DNA from: Nocardia brasiliensis ATCC 700358
Lineage (GTDB): Bacteria; Actinomycetota; Actinomycetes; Mycobacteriales; Mycobacteriaceae
Length of the DNA stretch: 64,000 bases
Reading direction: 5' to 3'
NCBI RefSeq assembly: GCF_000250675.2
Contig: NC_018681.1
Span: 8,184,001 to 8,248,000, forward strand
Positions 16,390 through 26,516 of the stretch are shown one piece after another. Made by a program: the position numbers and the translations under genes. Under the pieces are notes generated by a model. It searched no databases. It worked only from the letters and a program-made list of their open reading frames with translations, and was not told the origin of the DNA. Numbering within the stretch: the first letter of the stretch is position 1; every line of letters starts with the position of its first letter.

Positions 16390-17535
16390 TCAGCTCGCGA
16401 GGGCTTGCTCGACATCGGTGAGCAGATCGGCCACGTCCTCGATGCCGACCGACAGCCGGACGAGGTCGGCGGGCACCTCCAGCACGGAGCCCTCGGTCGA
16501 CGCGTGCGTCATCGCGGCCGGGTGCTCGATCAGCGATTCCACTCCACCCAGCGACTCGGCCAGGGTGAAAACCTTGGTCCGCGCGCAGAACTCGCGGGCG
16601 GCGTCGGCGCCGCCGTGCAGCCGCACCGAGATCATGCCGCCGAACCGGCGCATCTGCTTGGCCGCCACCTGGTGACCCGGGTGCTCCGGCAGGCCGGGGT
16701 AGATCACCTGCGCGATCGCCGGGTGCCCGGCGAGGAACTCGACCAGGGTCTCGGCGTTGTCGCAGTGCCGGTCCATCCGCACGGCCAGCGTCTTGGTGCC
16801 GCGCATGGTGAGGAAGGCGTCGAACGGTCCGGGCACCGCGCCCGCGCCGTTCTGCAGGAACGCGAACGCCGCGTCGAGTTCGGGATCGTTGGTGATCAGC
16901 GCGCCGCCGACGACATCGGAGTGACCGCCTAGGTATTTCGTGGTCGAGTGCGTCACGATATCGGCGCCGAGTTGCAGCGGCTGCTGCAGGTACGGGGTGG
17001 CGAAGGTGTTGTCCACCACGAGTTTTGCGCCCGCGGCGTGCGCGACATCGGCCAGCGCCGGGATGTCGCCGATGCTCAGCAGCGGATTGGTCGGCGTCTC
17101 GACCCACACCAGCTTGGTGTTCGGGCGGATCGCCGCGCGCATCTCGTCCACGTCGAAGACGTGCGCGGGCGAATGTTCGATGCCCCACTGGCTGAACACC
17201 TTGTCGATCAGGCGGAAGGTGCCGCCGTAGGCGTCGTCCGGGATGACGATGTGGTCACCGGGGCGCAGCGTGGCGCGCAGGGCACAGTCGGTGGCGGCCA
17301 TACCGGACGCGAAAGCCCGGCCGTACCGGCCGGATTCGAGCGCGGCGAGGTTCGCTTCCAGCGCGGAGCGGGTCGGGTTTCCGGTGCGGGCGTATTCGAA
17401 ACCGCCACGCAGGCCGCCCACCCCGTCCTGGGCGAAGGTCGAACTCGCGTAGATGGGCACGTTCACCGCGCCGGTCTGCGGATCAGGATCGAACCCGGCA
17501 TGCACCGCGCGCGTAGAGAACCCGAATTCACTCAT
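16390..17535 (-). CDS. metB: Cystathionine gamma-synthase/lyase family enzyme
   Basis: 381 residues from ATG 17535 (GTGAGG upstream). A PLP enzyme of the Cys/Met metabolism family; by synteny with Rv1079 it makes cystathionine from an acylated homoserine and cysteine or runs the gamma-lyase direction. The PLP lysine is Lys200 in THSTTKYLGGHSDVVGG; other landmarks are YARTGNPTRSALE (phosphate and substrate contacts) and SLGGVESLIEHPAAMTHAS. With the cystathionine beta-synthase 7.5 kb away it would form a transsulfuration pair; in mycobacteria the two genes are near neighbours. Confidence 0.92.
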   Translation of the reverse strand: MSEFGFSTRAVHAGFDPDPQTGAVNVPIYASSTFAQDGVGGLRGGFEYARTGNPTRSALEANLAALESGRYGRAFASGMAATDCALRATLRPGDHIVIPDDAYGGTFRLIDKVFSQWGIEHSPAHVFDVDEMRAAIRPNTKLVWVETPTNPLLSIGDIPALADVAHAAGAKLVVDNTFATPYLQQPLQLGADIVTHSTTKYLGGHSDVVGGALITNDPELDAAFAFLQNGAGAVPGPFDAFLTMRGTKTLAVRMDRHCDNAETLVEFLAGHPAIAQVIYPGLPEHPGHQVAAKQMRRFGGMISVRLHGGADAAREFCARTKVFTLAESLGGVESLIEHPAAMTHASTEGSVLEVPADLVRLSVGIEDVADLLTDVEQALAS

Positions 17536-17785
17536 GAACCTCACCCTAATTGGCGGCCATCGACGGGCAACCCCCTGGTCGGGCTACCGGCTCGTAGAAC
17601 CACCGCGCGCACCGCGTTGTTCCGCGTGGCGGGCCACCGAGTCCGAGGCCGATCGGACAGATCGAAGCCCTCACCCCTGGTTACCGTTCTAATTCCATAG
17701 CCGGGCGGCCACAGCAGGAATATTTTCTGCCACTAGGGGTGGTGAACCCCATCTCACCGGCGCGGCGGCCAATTAGGCTGAGCGC

Positions 17786-18961
17786 ATGGTCACTGTGGAA
17801 GAACTGTTCGCGATCGATTCCCTTCTCTCCGACGACGAGCGCGAGATCCGCGACACCGTCGCCGCCTTCGCCGCACAACGGCTGCGCCCGCACATCGCGG
17901 ACTGGTTCGAGGCGGGCACCTTCCCGGCCCGCGAGATCGCCCCCGAGCTGGGCAAAGTGGGCCTGCTCGGCATGCACCTGGACGGCTACGGCTGCGCGGG
18001 CATGTCGGCCACCATGTACGGTCTCGCGTGCCAGGAACTGGAGGCCGTCGATTCCGGCGTGCGCAGCATGGTGTCGGTGCAGGGTTCGCTCGCAATGACC
18101 GCGATCCACAAGTACGGCTCCGAAGAGCAGAAGCAGCAGTGGCTGCCCGAGATGGCGGCCGGCCGCGCGATCGGCTGCTTCGGCCTCACCGAACCGGATT
18201 TCGGCTCCAACCCCGGCGGCATGCGGACCAGGGCCAAGCGCGACGGCTCGGACTGGGTGCTGAACGGTTCGAAGATGTGGATCACCAACGGTTCGGTGTC
18301 CGATGTCGCGGTGGTGTGGGCGCAGACCGAGGACGAGGGCAAGCAGGTGATCCGCGGCTTCCTGGTACCCGCCGGGACCAAGGGTTTCACCGCGCGCGAG
18401 ATGCACCGCAAGCTGTCGCTGCGTGCCTCGGTGACCGCCGAACTCGATTTCGACGACGTCCGGCTGCCCGCCGACGCGGTGCTGCCGCAGTCGCGCGGGC
18501 TGGCCTCGCCGCTGGCCTGTCTGAGCGAGGCCCGGTTCGGGATCATCTTCGGCGCGCTCGGCGCCGCGCGGGACTGCCTGGCCGCCACCATCGACTACGC
18601 CCGGACCCGTGAGGTGTTCGACAAGCCCCTGGCCGCCTACCAGCTGACCCAGGCGAAGCTCGCGGACATGGCCCTGGAATTCGGCAAGGGCCAGCTGCTG
18701 GCCCTGCACCTCGGCCGGCTGAAGGACCGTGGCGCGGTGACCCCGGAGCAGGTGAGCGCGGGCAAGTTGAACAGCACGCGGGAGGCCATCGCGATCGCCC
18801 GCGAGTGCCGGACCATCCTCGGCGCCAACGGCATCACGCTGGACTACCCCGTGCTGCGGCACGCGAACAACCTGGAGTCGGTGCTCACCTACGAGGGCAC
18901 GGCCGAGGTGCACCAGCTGGTGCTCGGGCGCGCGCTCACCGACGCGAATGCCTTCCGCTGA
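17786..18961 (+). CDS. Acyl-CoA dehydrogenase, glutaryl-CoA dehydrogenase type
   Basis: 391 residues. FAD flavoprotein oxidising an acyl-CoA to the enoyl-CoA. The catalytic base is Glu370 in TYEGTAEVHQLVLGRALT, the position used by glutaryl-CoA dehydrogenases. Other family blocks: CFGLTEPDFGSNPGGMRTRAK, WVLNGSKMWITNGSVSDVAVVWA, KLSLRASVTAELDFDDVRLP and YARTREVFDKPLAAYQLTQAKLADM. A role in glutarate/lysine or related catabolism is inferred from the family. No partner genes for that pathway lie nearby. Confidence 0.9.
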   Translation: MVTVEELFAIDSLLSDDEREIRDTVAAFAAQRLRPHIADWFEAGTFPAREIAPELGKVGLLGMHLDGYGCAGMSATMYGLACQELEAVDSGVRSMVSVQGSLAMTAIHKYGSEEQKQQWLPEMAAGRAIGCFGLTEPDFGSNPGGMRTRAKRDGSDWVLNGSKMWITNGSVSDVAVVWAQTEDEGKQVIRGFLVPAGTKGFTAREMHRKLSLRASVTAELDFDDVRLPADAVLPQSRGLASPLACLSEARFGIIFGALGAARDCLAATIDYARTREVFDKPLAAYQLTQAKLADMALEFGKGQLLALHLGRLKDRGAVTPEQVSAGKLNSTREAIAIARECRTILGANGITLDYPVLRHANNLESVLTYEGTAEVHQLVLGRALTDANAFR

Positions 18962-19069
18962 CGAACTGAATACGAAGCCGGTAATTTGCTGTGACTCACC
19001 AATTGGCTGCGGCCGAACGGGAGAATCGTCACAGTTTCATCAAGACACGCCGGTTGCTAGCATCGCAAC

Positions 19070-19447
19070 ATGTTCCTGCTCGGCCCCGCGTTGCTCGAAG
19101 TGTCGGCACGCAAGATATTGAACCGCCTGCACAAGACGCACGGGGTGCCGGCGCTCGCTGCCGCGGCGCAGTTTCCCGCGCTCTCGGCGGCGCTGGACCA
19201 GCACGCGGCGGCCGTGCGCGACATTCTCGAATGGGGTGTCGAGGACGCCGCGCGGGTGCCCGCGCACGTGCTGCTCGCGGGTTACGCTCGCGGCCTCCTC
19301 GATCAGGTCCGCGAGGCCGCGGTCGGCGCCGAGCGGACGCCGCTCACCAGCGCCGCGCCCGGCGATCTCGGCGGCTGGGCCGGCGCCGACTGGTTGCAAC
19401 TGCGCCTGGCCGGGGTCTGCCTGCACGCGTCGCGCACCCCCGCCTGA
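19070..19447 (+). CDS. Hypothetical protein, DUF6401-like
   Basis: 125 residues. The start SARKILNRLHKTHGVPALAAAAQFPALSAALDQHAAAVRDIL and the later LLAGYARGLLDQVREAA resemble the actinobacterial DUF6401 group (recognised from memory, not searched). Mostly helical, no signal peptide, no catalytic motif visible. Function unknown. A strong terminator separates it from the convergent channel gene. Confidence 0.7.
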   Translation: MFLLGPALLEVSARKILNRLHKTHGVPALAAAAQFPALSAALDQHAAAVRDILEWGVEDAARVPAHVLLAGYARGLLDQVREAAVGAERTPLTSAAPGDLGGWAGADWLQLRLAGVCLHASRTPA

Positions 19448-19453
19448 ACGCGA

Positions 19454-19490
19454 AGGCGTCCGTCACCAGCTGGGCTGATGACGGACGCCT
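19454..19490. terminator. Bidirectional terminator
   Basis: AGGCGTCCGTCA (19454-19465) pairs perfectly with TGACGGACGCCT (19479-19490), followed by TTTGTCT. It lies between the DUF6401-like gene and the convergent mechanosensitive-channel-like gene. Confidence 0.85.
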
Positions 19491-19507
19491 TTGTCTCGCT
19501 CGAGGTT

Positions 19508-20398
19508 TCAGCGCTCGGTGCCCGGGTCCCGATAGCCCATGTATTCACCGGAACGCTGGTAGGAACCGCCGCCCTGCTGGTACCCGCCACCGTGCATCGC
19601 GCCCTCGTCCCACTGCTGGCCCTGCTGGCCGCGGGCGGCCTGCTGGTCCATCCACAGCTGCTCGCGCGAGGCGTCTTCGCGGCCGCGCGAGTACGCCTCC
19701 GCATGCCCCTTGACCGCGGGCATCTCCTCTTCCAGCCCGCTCAGCCAGTTCTCCCAGCGCTGCTGCATCGGACGGACCATGCCGCCGCCGACACCGACGA
19801 CGAGGATGCCGCCGATGGTGGCGAGCACGGTGATCAGGATCGGCATGGTGACCGACATGGCCACCCCGATCTGGTTCAACGCGGCCACGATGCCGACGCC
19901 CCAGATGAACACCGCCGCGATCCGGCCGATCATCGCGCCGTAGGAGAGCCCGCCGAGCATGTTGCCGACCAGGTCACGCACGGCGGAGGCGATCGCGCCC
20001 GCGATGACCACGATGATGATCGCGACCGCGGCCTTGGGTAGCCAGGAGACGATGCCGTCGAGCAGATCGCTGACCGGATTCGGACCGAACACGCCGAAGC
20101 CGAGCTGCAACGCGATCAGCAGGATCGCGTAGTAGGCCAGCTTCGCGAGCAGATCCGAGGCGTCGTAGCGACTCCGCGACATCATCTGCCGCAGCCCGCC
20201 GCGCTCGACCAAGCGGTCGAAGCCGACCCGGTCCAGCACCTTGTCCACGATGGTCGACACGATCTTCGCGACGATCCAGCCGATGAGCAGGATGACGAGG
20301 AATCCGGCCAGTTTGGGGACGAACGTGGCGACGGAACTCCATGCGTCGGAGAGGCCCTGCTGGAAATCGATAGCCAAACTGGAGGTGTACATGCCCAT
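19508..20398 (-). CDS. Mechanosensitive-channel-like membrane protein with TM-helix repeats
   Basis: 296 residues. Carries two conserved TM-helix repeats (about 28-75, KLAGFLVILLIGWIVAKIVSTIVDKVLDRVGFDRLVERGGL, and about 115-160, WLPKAAVAIIIVVIAGAIASAVRDLVGNMLGG) and about five membrane helices, as in the short MscS-related family that lacks the beta-domain vestibule. The C-terminal 90 residues are Gln/Gly-rich and disordered. Likely inner-membrane osmotic-stress function by family only. Translation may start at the second Met (base 20392), better spaced from GAAGGG. Confidence 0.85.
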   Translation of the reverse strand: MGMYTSSLAIDFQQGLSDAWSSVATFVPKLAGFLVILLIGWIVAKIVSTIVDKVLDRVGFDRLVERGGLRQMMSRSRYDASDLLAKLAYYAILLIALQLGFGVFGPNPVSDLLDGIVSWLPKAAVAIIIVVIAGAIASAVRDLVGNMLGGLSYGAMIGRIAAVFIWGVGIVAALNQIGVAMSVTMPILITVLATIGGILVVGVGGGMVRPMQQRWENWLSGLEEEMPAVKGHAEAYSRGREDASREQLWMDQQAARGQQGQQWDEGAMHGGGYQQGGGSYQRSGEYMGYRDPGTER

Positions 20399-20746
20399 CC
20401 CTTCGCTATCCGATTAGCCGGGGCGGTTTGCCGAGGCTGCTTCAAGGCCGGTTATACCCCGGCGACATCACTCGAACCCTCTGTTTGCAGCTAATTTGCC
20501 ACATTGATGCAATACGCGCGACAAGTAACTCGAAACGATATGTCCCGCCGCATCGTCGACTGCCCGTGACGCAGGGCCGGTCGACCTCGTTCACAACCGA
20601 CCGTGCGGTACGTGGAGAAGATTGTTACGACCTGTCATCGGAGTGCCATCTCGCTGTCACCGACACGCCAAGGTTGACCGTTCACGCTGGTACCCGGATC
20701 CGGCATTGGGCAATGCCTCTCGCCCGACCCCACCCGGAGGTGCACG
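20399..20746. other. Gene-free stretch upstream of the small ORF and DUF4254 gene (348 bp)
   Basis: Open frames across it have random codon bias and no ribosome binding site. The central part (20480-20560) is AT-richer than the average and may hold promoters for the divergent genes. No repeat or clear hairpin found. Confidence 0.5.
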
Positions 20747-20812
20747 ATGAACCCGCTGTCAGCCGAACCCGCCGATCACTCGACCTGCCCCTACGTCGAA
20801 CCGAGCCGTAAG
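20747..20812 (+). CDS. Candidate 21-residue leader ORF
   Basis: ATG 20747 has GGAGG (20736-20740) six bases upstream, the best ribosome binding site in this area. It encodes MNPLSAEPADHSTCPYVEPS plus Arg, then TAA; the DUF4254 start codon follows 16 bases later. It may be a translated upstream ORF coupled to that gene. No homologue known to me; the call rests on the binding site and spacing. Confidence 0.4.
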
Positions 20813-20828
20813 CCGTTGGGAGCCCGCG

Positions 20829-21299
20829 ATGTTCGTGCGTGATCGGGCCCTGCTCGCGACGGGTGCCACTGCTCGGCCACTACCCGAACAGCGCGAACTC
20901 GTCGCCGCCTTCGGCGACTGCCCGGGCGATCCGGCCACCGACCACCCGCTCGTCAGCTGGGCCCGCGCGCTGGGCTCGCTGCACCGGACCCGCCGCGGCA
21001 ACCCGCTCGCGGCCGCCGGAATAGATTGCCGCCGTGCCGAATTGGTCGCCGCGATCGACGCCTGGGTGGCCGCCCAGGTACCGCACCGCCGCTACACCGC
21101 GCACCTGCGGTCGGGTTCCCTCGGCGGCACCGTCGACCGGATGGCCGCCGCCCACGTGCACGCCAGCCACCTACTGCACACCGCGGAGAAGGTGTCCGAT
21201 GATCGGGTGCACGCGGCGTGGTATCGCCTGGCCCAGCTCGCGGACGAGTGGACCGATCTGATCATGGGCGCGGTGCCCGCGCGGACGCGAAAAGCCTAG
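20829..21299 (+). CDS. DUF4254-like hypothetical protein
   Basis: 156 residues, ATG 20829 with GGGAG seven bases upstream. The pattern LGSLHRTRRGN...RRAELVAAIDAWVAAQVP...SLGGTVDRMAAAHVHASHLLHT...VHAAWYRLAQLADEWTDLI fits DUF4254 proteins common in Nocardia; all helical, soluble. Function unknown. Its stop overlaps the stop of the convergent AbrB-type gene. Confidence 0.72.
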   Translation: MFVRDRALLATGATARPLPEQRELVAAFGDCPGDPATDHPLVSWARALGSLHRTRRGNPLAAAGIDCRRAELVAAIDAWVAAQVPHRRYTAHLRSGSLGGTVDRMAAAHVHASHLLHTAEKVSDDRVHAAWYRLAQLADEWTDLIMGAVPARTRKA

Positions 21300-22426
21300 G
21301 CGACGAGTTCGGGCTGCGGCGCGAACTGCCGCTGGGACACCCAGCGCATGCCGCGGGTCAGCAGCGGCAGCATCAGCACCATCAGCAGCAGTCGCAGGCT
21401 CTGCACGCAGGTGATCAGCGGCAGGTTCGCGTCCATCGATTCGGCGGTGGCCAGCACCGCGTTGATGCCGCCGGGCGTGGTGGCCAGGTAGATGTCGGAG
21501 AGCTCCAGGTCGACGAAGGTGGCCACCGCGAAAGCCAATCCGGCGACGATCGCGGAGAGCGCGACGATGGTGACGGTCATGCCGGGGATCATCCGGGCCA
21601 TCTCGGTGACCACGGCTTTGGTGAAGCGCGTGCCTACCTCGAAACCGATGAGCACGAACAGCAGGTCCTTGAACAGGTTCGTGGGGGCGTACCCGTGACT
21701 GACGCCCAAGCCGGTCAGTACCGCGGTGAGCATCATCGGCCCGATCAACGCGGGGCTCGGCAGGTGCAGCCGCCTGCCCAGCTTGGTGCCGATGATGCAA
21801 AGCATGATCGCGATCGAGAGCCCGGCCACCTGGTCACCGCGTCCGACGATCATCCAGCTCGGCAGGTCCGGGTTGGTGACGGCGCCGCCGAGGGTCACGT
21901 GCGCGGCGGCGAGTCCGCTGGTGTTGTTGTTCAGCAGCGCGCCGAGCGCGGGCGCGCTCACCGCGACCAGGGCGACCCGCAGGTACTGCATGAACGCCAC
22001 CTGGCGCGGATCGGCGTCCATATCGTCGGCGCAGGACACCACCGCGGCCGAGCCGCCGGCCAGCAGGCCGAGCGTCGCGGTCGGCAACTCCACGTGCGCG
22101 AGGCGGGCGAACACCACCGCGACGAGCAGGCTGATCACCAGCGTCGCGACCGTCACCGCGAGCACCGGGATCAGCGCCAACCCGATGCTGGACAGCAGCG
22201 AGATCTCCAGATAGCTGCCCATCAGCACGCCGAGCATGCCCTGGACACCGAGCGTGAGGCGGCGCGGGAGCGGGGTCGGCAACTTCCCGGTCAACGCGAG
22301 CGCGCCGCCGACGACGATCGCCAGGATCATCTGGGGCGCCGGAAAGTGCACGCGATCGAGGAGATGCGCTCCGGCAAGCACCGAGGCCAGCAGAGCTACC
22401 CATCCGATCACTTGCCTGCGCGTCAT
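21296..22426 (-). CDS. AbrB-family integral membrane protein
   Basis: 376 residues with about ten membrane helices in two homologous halves (LGVQGMLGVLMGSYLEISLL and FVLIGFEVGTRFTKAVVTEM), each ending in a conserved loop (AGGSAAVVSCADDMDADPRQVAFMQYLRV and TPGGINAVLATAESMDANLPLITCVQSLRLL). This is the AbrB/ammonia-monooxygenase-like family, which despite its name is a membrane protein, not a DNA-binding regulator. A transport role is likely but the substrate is unknown. Confidence 0.88.
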   Translation of the reverse strand: MTRRQVIGWVALLASVLAGAHLLDRVHFPAPQMILAIVVGGALALTGKLPTPLPRRLTLGVQGMLGVLMGSYLEISLLSSIGLALIPVLAVTVATLVISLLVAVVFARLAHVELPTATLGLLAGGSAAVVSCADDMDADPRQVAFMQYLRVALVAVSAPALGALLNNNTSGLAAAHVTLGGAVTNPDLPSWMIVGRGDQVAGLSIAIMLCIIGTKLGRRLHLPSPALIGPMMLTAVLTGLGVSHGYAPTNLFKDLLFVLIGFEVGTRFTKAVVTEMARMIPGMTVTIVALSAIVAGLAFAVATFVDLELSDIYLATTPGGINAVLATAESMDANLPLITCVQSLRLLLMVLMLPLLTRGMRWVSQRQFAPQPELVA

Positions 22427-22667
22427 ACCTAGTAATCCTTGCTGCCGCTAATGAACAATCCGTTACGGCTCCGTTATCGGGGTTGGCGGCGGTTGTGATC
22501 CGCGACGCAATTGCGCCATTCCCCATGTCAGAGCGGAGATTTCGGAGTCTCGCGCACAATTCGAAGAACATCAGGCAGTGCAGATTGACGAGCCGGCGAA
22601 CTCATCGTTCACCACTACAAACGTACCTCGCACCCGCGGAGCACGCCGCTCGGCGAGGGGCCGCGTG

Positions 22668-22673
22668 TACTAT
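22668..22673 (+). promoter_or_regulatory. Candidate -10 box for the riboswitch transcript
   Basis: TACTAT placed so that transcription would start about 22680, just before the riboswitch. No good -35 match is visible, so this is tentative. Confidence 0.35.
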
Positions 22674-22689
22674 TCGGCCGGAATCACCC

Positions 22690-22786
22690 CACCGCGGGAG
22701 CTCGGGCACGGCCGGGCTGAGAGGGCGGACCCCAGCGCTTCGCCGACCGCATGAACCTGTCCGGGTAATGCCGGCGTAGGAAGAGC
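22690..22786 (+). promoter_or_regulatory. TPP riboswitch (THI element)
   Basis: The conserved THI-element blocks occur in order: CGGGAGCTCGGG, CCGGGCTGAGAGGG, GACCGCATGAACCTG and CCGGGTAATGCCGGCGTAGGAAG. These form the pyrimidine- and pyrophosphate-sensing arms joined by closing stem P1. It ends ten bases before the transporter ATG, and the AGGAAG that would serve as ribosome binding site is part of its 3' strand, so TPP binding should hide the binding site and repress translation. Confidence 0.95.
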
Positions 22787-22795
22787 GTTTCGGGC

Positions 22796-24166
22796 ATGTC
22801 TGCATCGACCCTGCACAACTCCGAACGGCACGAAGCACCGTTCACCCTCGACGAGCCCGCCCCCAAGGTGCTGTCCTTCTGGGATCAGAGCGCATTCTGG
22901 GCAAACCTCGGCGTCAGCCTCATCGCCTTCTCCGGCGCGTACACCGTGCTCGCGCCGAATTCCGACGGCGCGGCCCAGATCTCCATCGCCGCGGGCATCC
23001 TCGCGATGATCGTCGGCACGGTCGTCGGCGGCGTCATGCTCGGCTTGGCCGCGGTGCCGGGCGCGCGCACCGGCAAACCCGCGATGGTGCTGCTGCGCGG
23101 GCTGTTCGGCGCGAAACTGAGCTACCTGCCCACCGTGTTGAACATCGCCCAGCTGATCGGCTGGGGGACTTTCGAATTGATCGTGATCGGCGACGCCGCG
23201 GACGAATTGTTCGGCGGCGGACCGCACTGGCTGTACGTGGTGGCGGCCGGTGTGCTCACCACCGCGCTGACCATCTGGCCGCTCGGCTCGGTCCGGCTGC
23301 TGCGCCGGTTCGTCACGGTCGGTGTGGTGATCGCGCTGGTCTGGTTCTACATCCAGTTCTTCCGCAGCGGACTGCCCGATCTGACGGCCAACCCCGGTCC
23401 GCACGGCAGTGGCCCGTTCGGCGTCGACTGGAATCTGTTCTGGATCGCCACCGACGCGGCGCTGGCGGTGTCCATCTCCTGGGTGCCGGTGGCCGCCGAC
23501 TACACCCGGCACGCGCGCAGTACCCGCAGCGCGTTCGGCGCGGCGAGCGGCGCGTACGCGCTGACCCAGATCGTCGCCTACATCCTCGGCCTGTTCGCGC
23601 TGGCCCGCGCGACCGGCGACGGCCAGTACTCGCCGTTCCTCCAGGTGACGCTGGGCGGCCTGTTCTTCTTCGTCTTCGTGCTGCGCGAGGCGGATCAGTC
23701 GTTCGCCAACGTGTACTCCACCGCCGTGTCGATCCAGAACCTGTGGCCGCGTCTGGACCGGCGGGTGCTCTCGATCGGGCTCGGCGTGCTGATCACGGTG
23801 CTCGCGCTGCGCCTGGACATGGCCAACTACTTCGGCTTCCTCGGCCTGATCGGTTCGGTGTTCGTGCCACTGCTCGGCGTGCTCGTCGCCGACTTCTTCC
23901 TGCGGGCCCGAGGTGATTGGAACACCGCCGCCGACGCCCCGCCGCGCTGGGGCATGGTCGTCGCCTGGCTCGCCGGGCTCACCGTCTACCAGCTGATCAA
24001 TCCGGGCGATGCCGGGGTGTGGACCGATTTCTGGGTGCGCGTGCAGGAGCTGCTGCACTTCGGCAAGCAGGCGTGGATGAGCGCGTCGCTGCTGTCGTTC
24101 CTGGCCGCGGTGCTGGTCGCCTGGGTCTTCGGGCGGATCGCGACCGCGCGCAAACCCGCCGCCTAA
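22796..24166 (+). CDS. cytX: NCS1-family transporter CytX (thiamine-precursor uptake)
   Basis: 456 residues, about twelve membrane helices. The purine-cytosine permease family is recognised from FWDQSAFWANLGVSLIAFSGAYTVL, the ARTGKPAMVLLRGLFG loop and SISWVPVAADYTRHARS. The TPP riboswitch directly upstream marks it as the CytX branch, thought to import hydroxymethylpyrimidine or a related thiamine precursor. No thiamine biosynthesis genes lie alongside, so it is a stand-alone salvage unit. Gene name rests on riboswitch plus family and is well supported, although the exact ligand is inferred. Confidence 0.9.
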   Translation: MSASTLHNSERHEAPFTLDEPAPKVLSFWDQSAFWANLGVSLIAFSGAYTVLAPNSDGAAQISIAAGILAMIVGTVVGGVMLGLAAVPGARTGKPAMVLLRGLFGAKLSYLPTVLNIAQLIGWGTFELIVIGDAADELFGGGPHWLYVVAAGVLTTALTIWPLGSVRLLRRFVTVGVVIALVWFYIQFFRSGLPDLTANPGPHGSGPFGVDWNLFWIATDAALAVSISWVPVAADYTRHARSTRSAFGAASGAYALTQIVAYILGLFALARATGDGQYSPFLQVTLGGLFFFVFVLREADQSFANVYSTAVSIQNLWPRLDRRVLSIGLGVLITVLALRLDMANYFGFLGLIGSVFVPLLGVLVADFFLRARGDWNTAADAPPRWGMVVAWLAGLTVYQLINPGDAGVWTDFWVRVQELLHFGKQAWMSASLLSFLAAVLVAWVFGRIATARKPAA

Positions 24167-24192
24167 CGGGACACGGCTGCCACGATGGAGGC

Positions 24193-24999
24193 ATGGGCCA
24201 GATCAGGATCGGCACGTCGGGGTGGGTGTACCCGCCCTGGCGTGGTGTCTTCTACCCCAAAGGGGTGCCGCAGAAGCGCGAGCTCGCGTACCTGTCGGAG
24301 CGGCTGAACAGCGTCGAGATCAACGGTTCTTTCTATGCGCTGCAACGCCCTTCGAGCTATCAGAACTGGGCGAGCCTGACGCCGGACGATTTCGTGTTCG
24401 CGGTGAAAGGCAGCCGGTTCATCACCCATATGAGACGGCTGCGCGACGGCGACGAGCTGCTGGCGAACTTCCTCGCCTCCGGCGTGCTGGCCCTCGGCCC
24501 GAAGCTGGGGCCGATTCTGTGGCAGCTGCCGCCGAACTTCCAGTTCGATCCCGAGGTGCTCACGGCCTTCTTCGCCCACCTGCCCCGCTCCACCGCGCAT
24601 GCCGCCGCGATCGCGAAACAGCACGACCACCGAGTAGATCCGGCGCAGACGACCACCGACGCCGATCGCCCGCTCCGGCACGCGCTCGAGGTGCGGCATC
24701 CGAGCTTCTGCACACCTCGGTTCACCGAACTGCTGGCCGAGCACGAGATCGCCGTGGTCGTCGCCGATGCCGCAGGCAAATTCCCGTTGCTCGAGGAGGT
24801 GACCGCGGATTTCGTCTACATCCGCCTGCACGGCCACGACGAGCTCTACGTCAGCGGCTACACCGACGCGGGCCTGGACATGTGGGCCGGGAAGATTCGC
24901 ACCTGGTCCGCCGACCACGACGTCTACTGCTATTTCGACAACGACGCCAAGGTCATGGCACCGCGCGACGCGATGGCGTTGCGGGCACGACTGAGCTGA
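24193..24999 (+). CDS. DUF72 (YecE-like) protein
   Basis: 268 residues. The start MGQIRIGTSGWVYPPWRGVFYPKGVPQKRELAYLSERLNSVEINGSFY is the DUF72 signature, with the later FVFAVKGSRFITHMRRL and DFVYIRLHGHDELYVSGYTD. The fold is a TIM barrel related to endonuclease IV/xylose isomerase; activity unknown. ATG 24193 fits homologues, although the GGAGG immediately before it leaves only one base of spacing, so initiation may be inefficient or use another mode. Confidence 0.9.
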   Translation: MGQIRIGTSGWVYPPWRGVFYPKGVPQKRELAYLSERLNSVEINGSFYALQRPSSYQNWASLTPDDFVFAVKGSRFITHMRRLRDGDELLANFLASGVLALGPKLGPILWQLPPNFQFDPEVLTAFFAHLPRSTAHAAAIAKQHDHRVDPAQTTTDADRPLRHALEVRHPSFCTPRFTELLAEHEIAVVVADAAGKFPLLEEVTADFVYIRLHGHDELYVSGYTDAGLDMWAGKIRTWSADHDVYCYFDNDAKVMAPRDAMALRARLS

Positions 25000-25031
25000 C
25001 CGCCACCCCCGCAACAGCCGGGCAGGGGTGC

Positions 25032-26408
<1,377 letters not shown>

Positions 26409-26516
26409 GACCCCCATCGTTCCAGATGCCCGGAGTGTGAGTTCGCGCACGCCACGCGGAACCCCTACCGCGCGACAAACCGGGAAACCGGTACGCCCGC
26501 CTCTAGGATCCCCCAC

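Noticed and set aside
20428..20811. 127-codon open frame upstream of the DUF4254 gene
   Set aside because: Random codon bias, no ribosome binding site and no recognisable protein pattern; it runs through the likely promoter region and over the better-supported short ORF.
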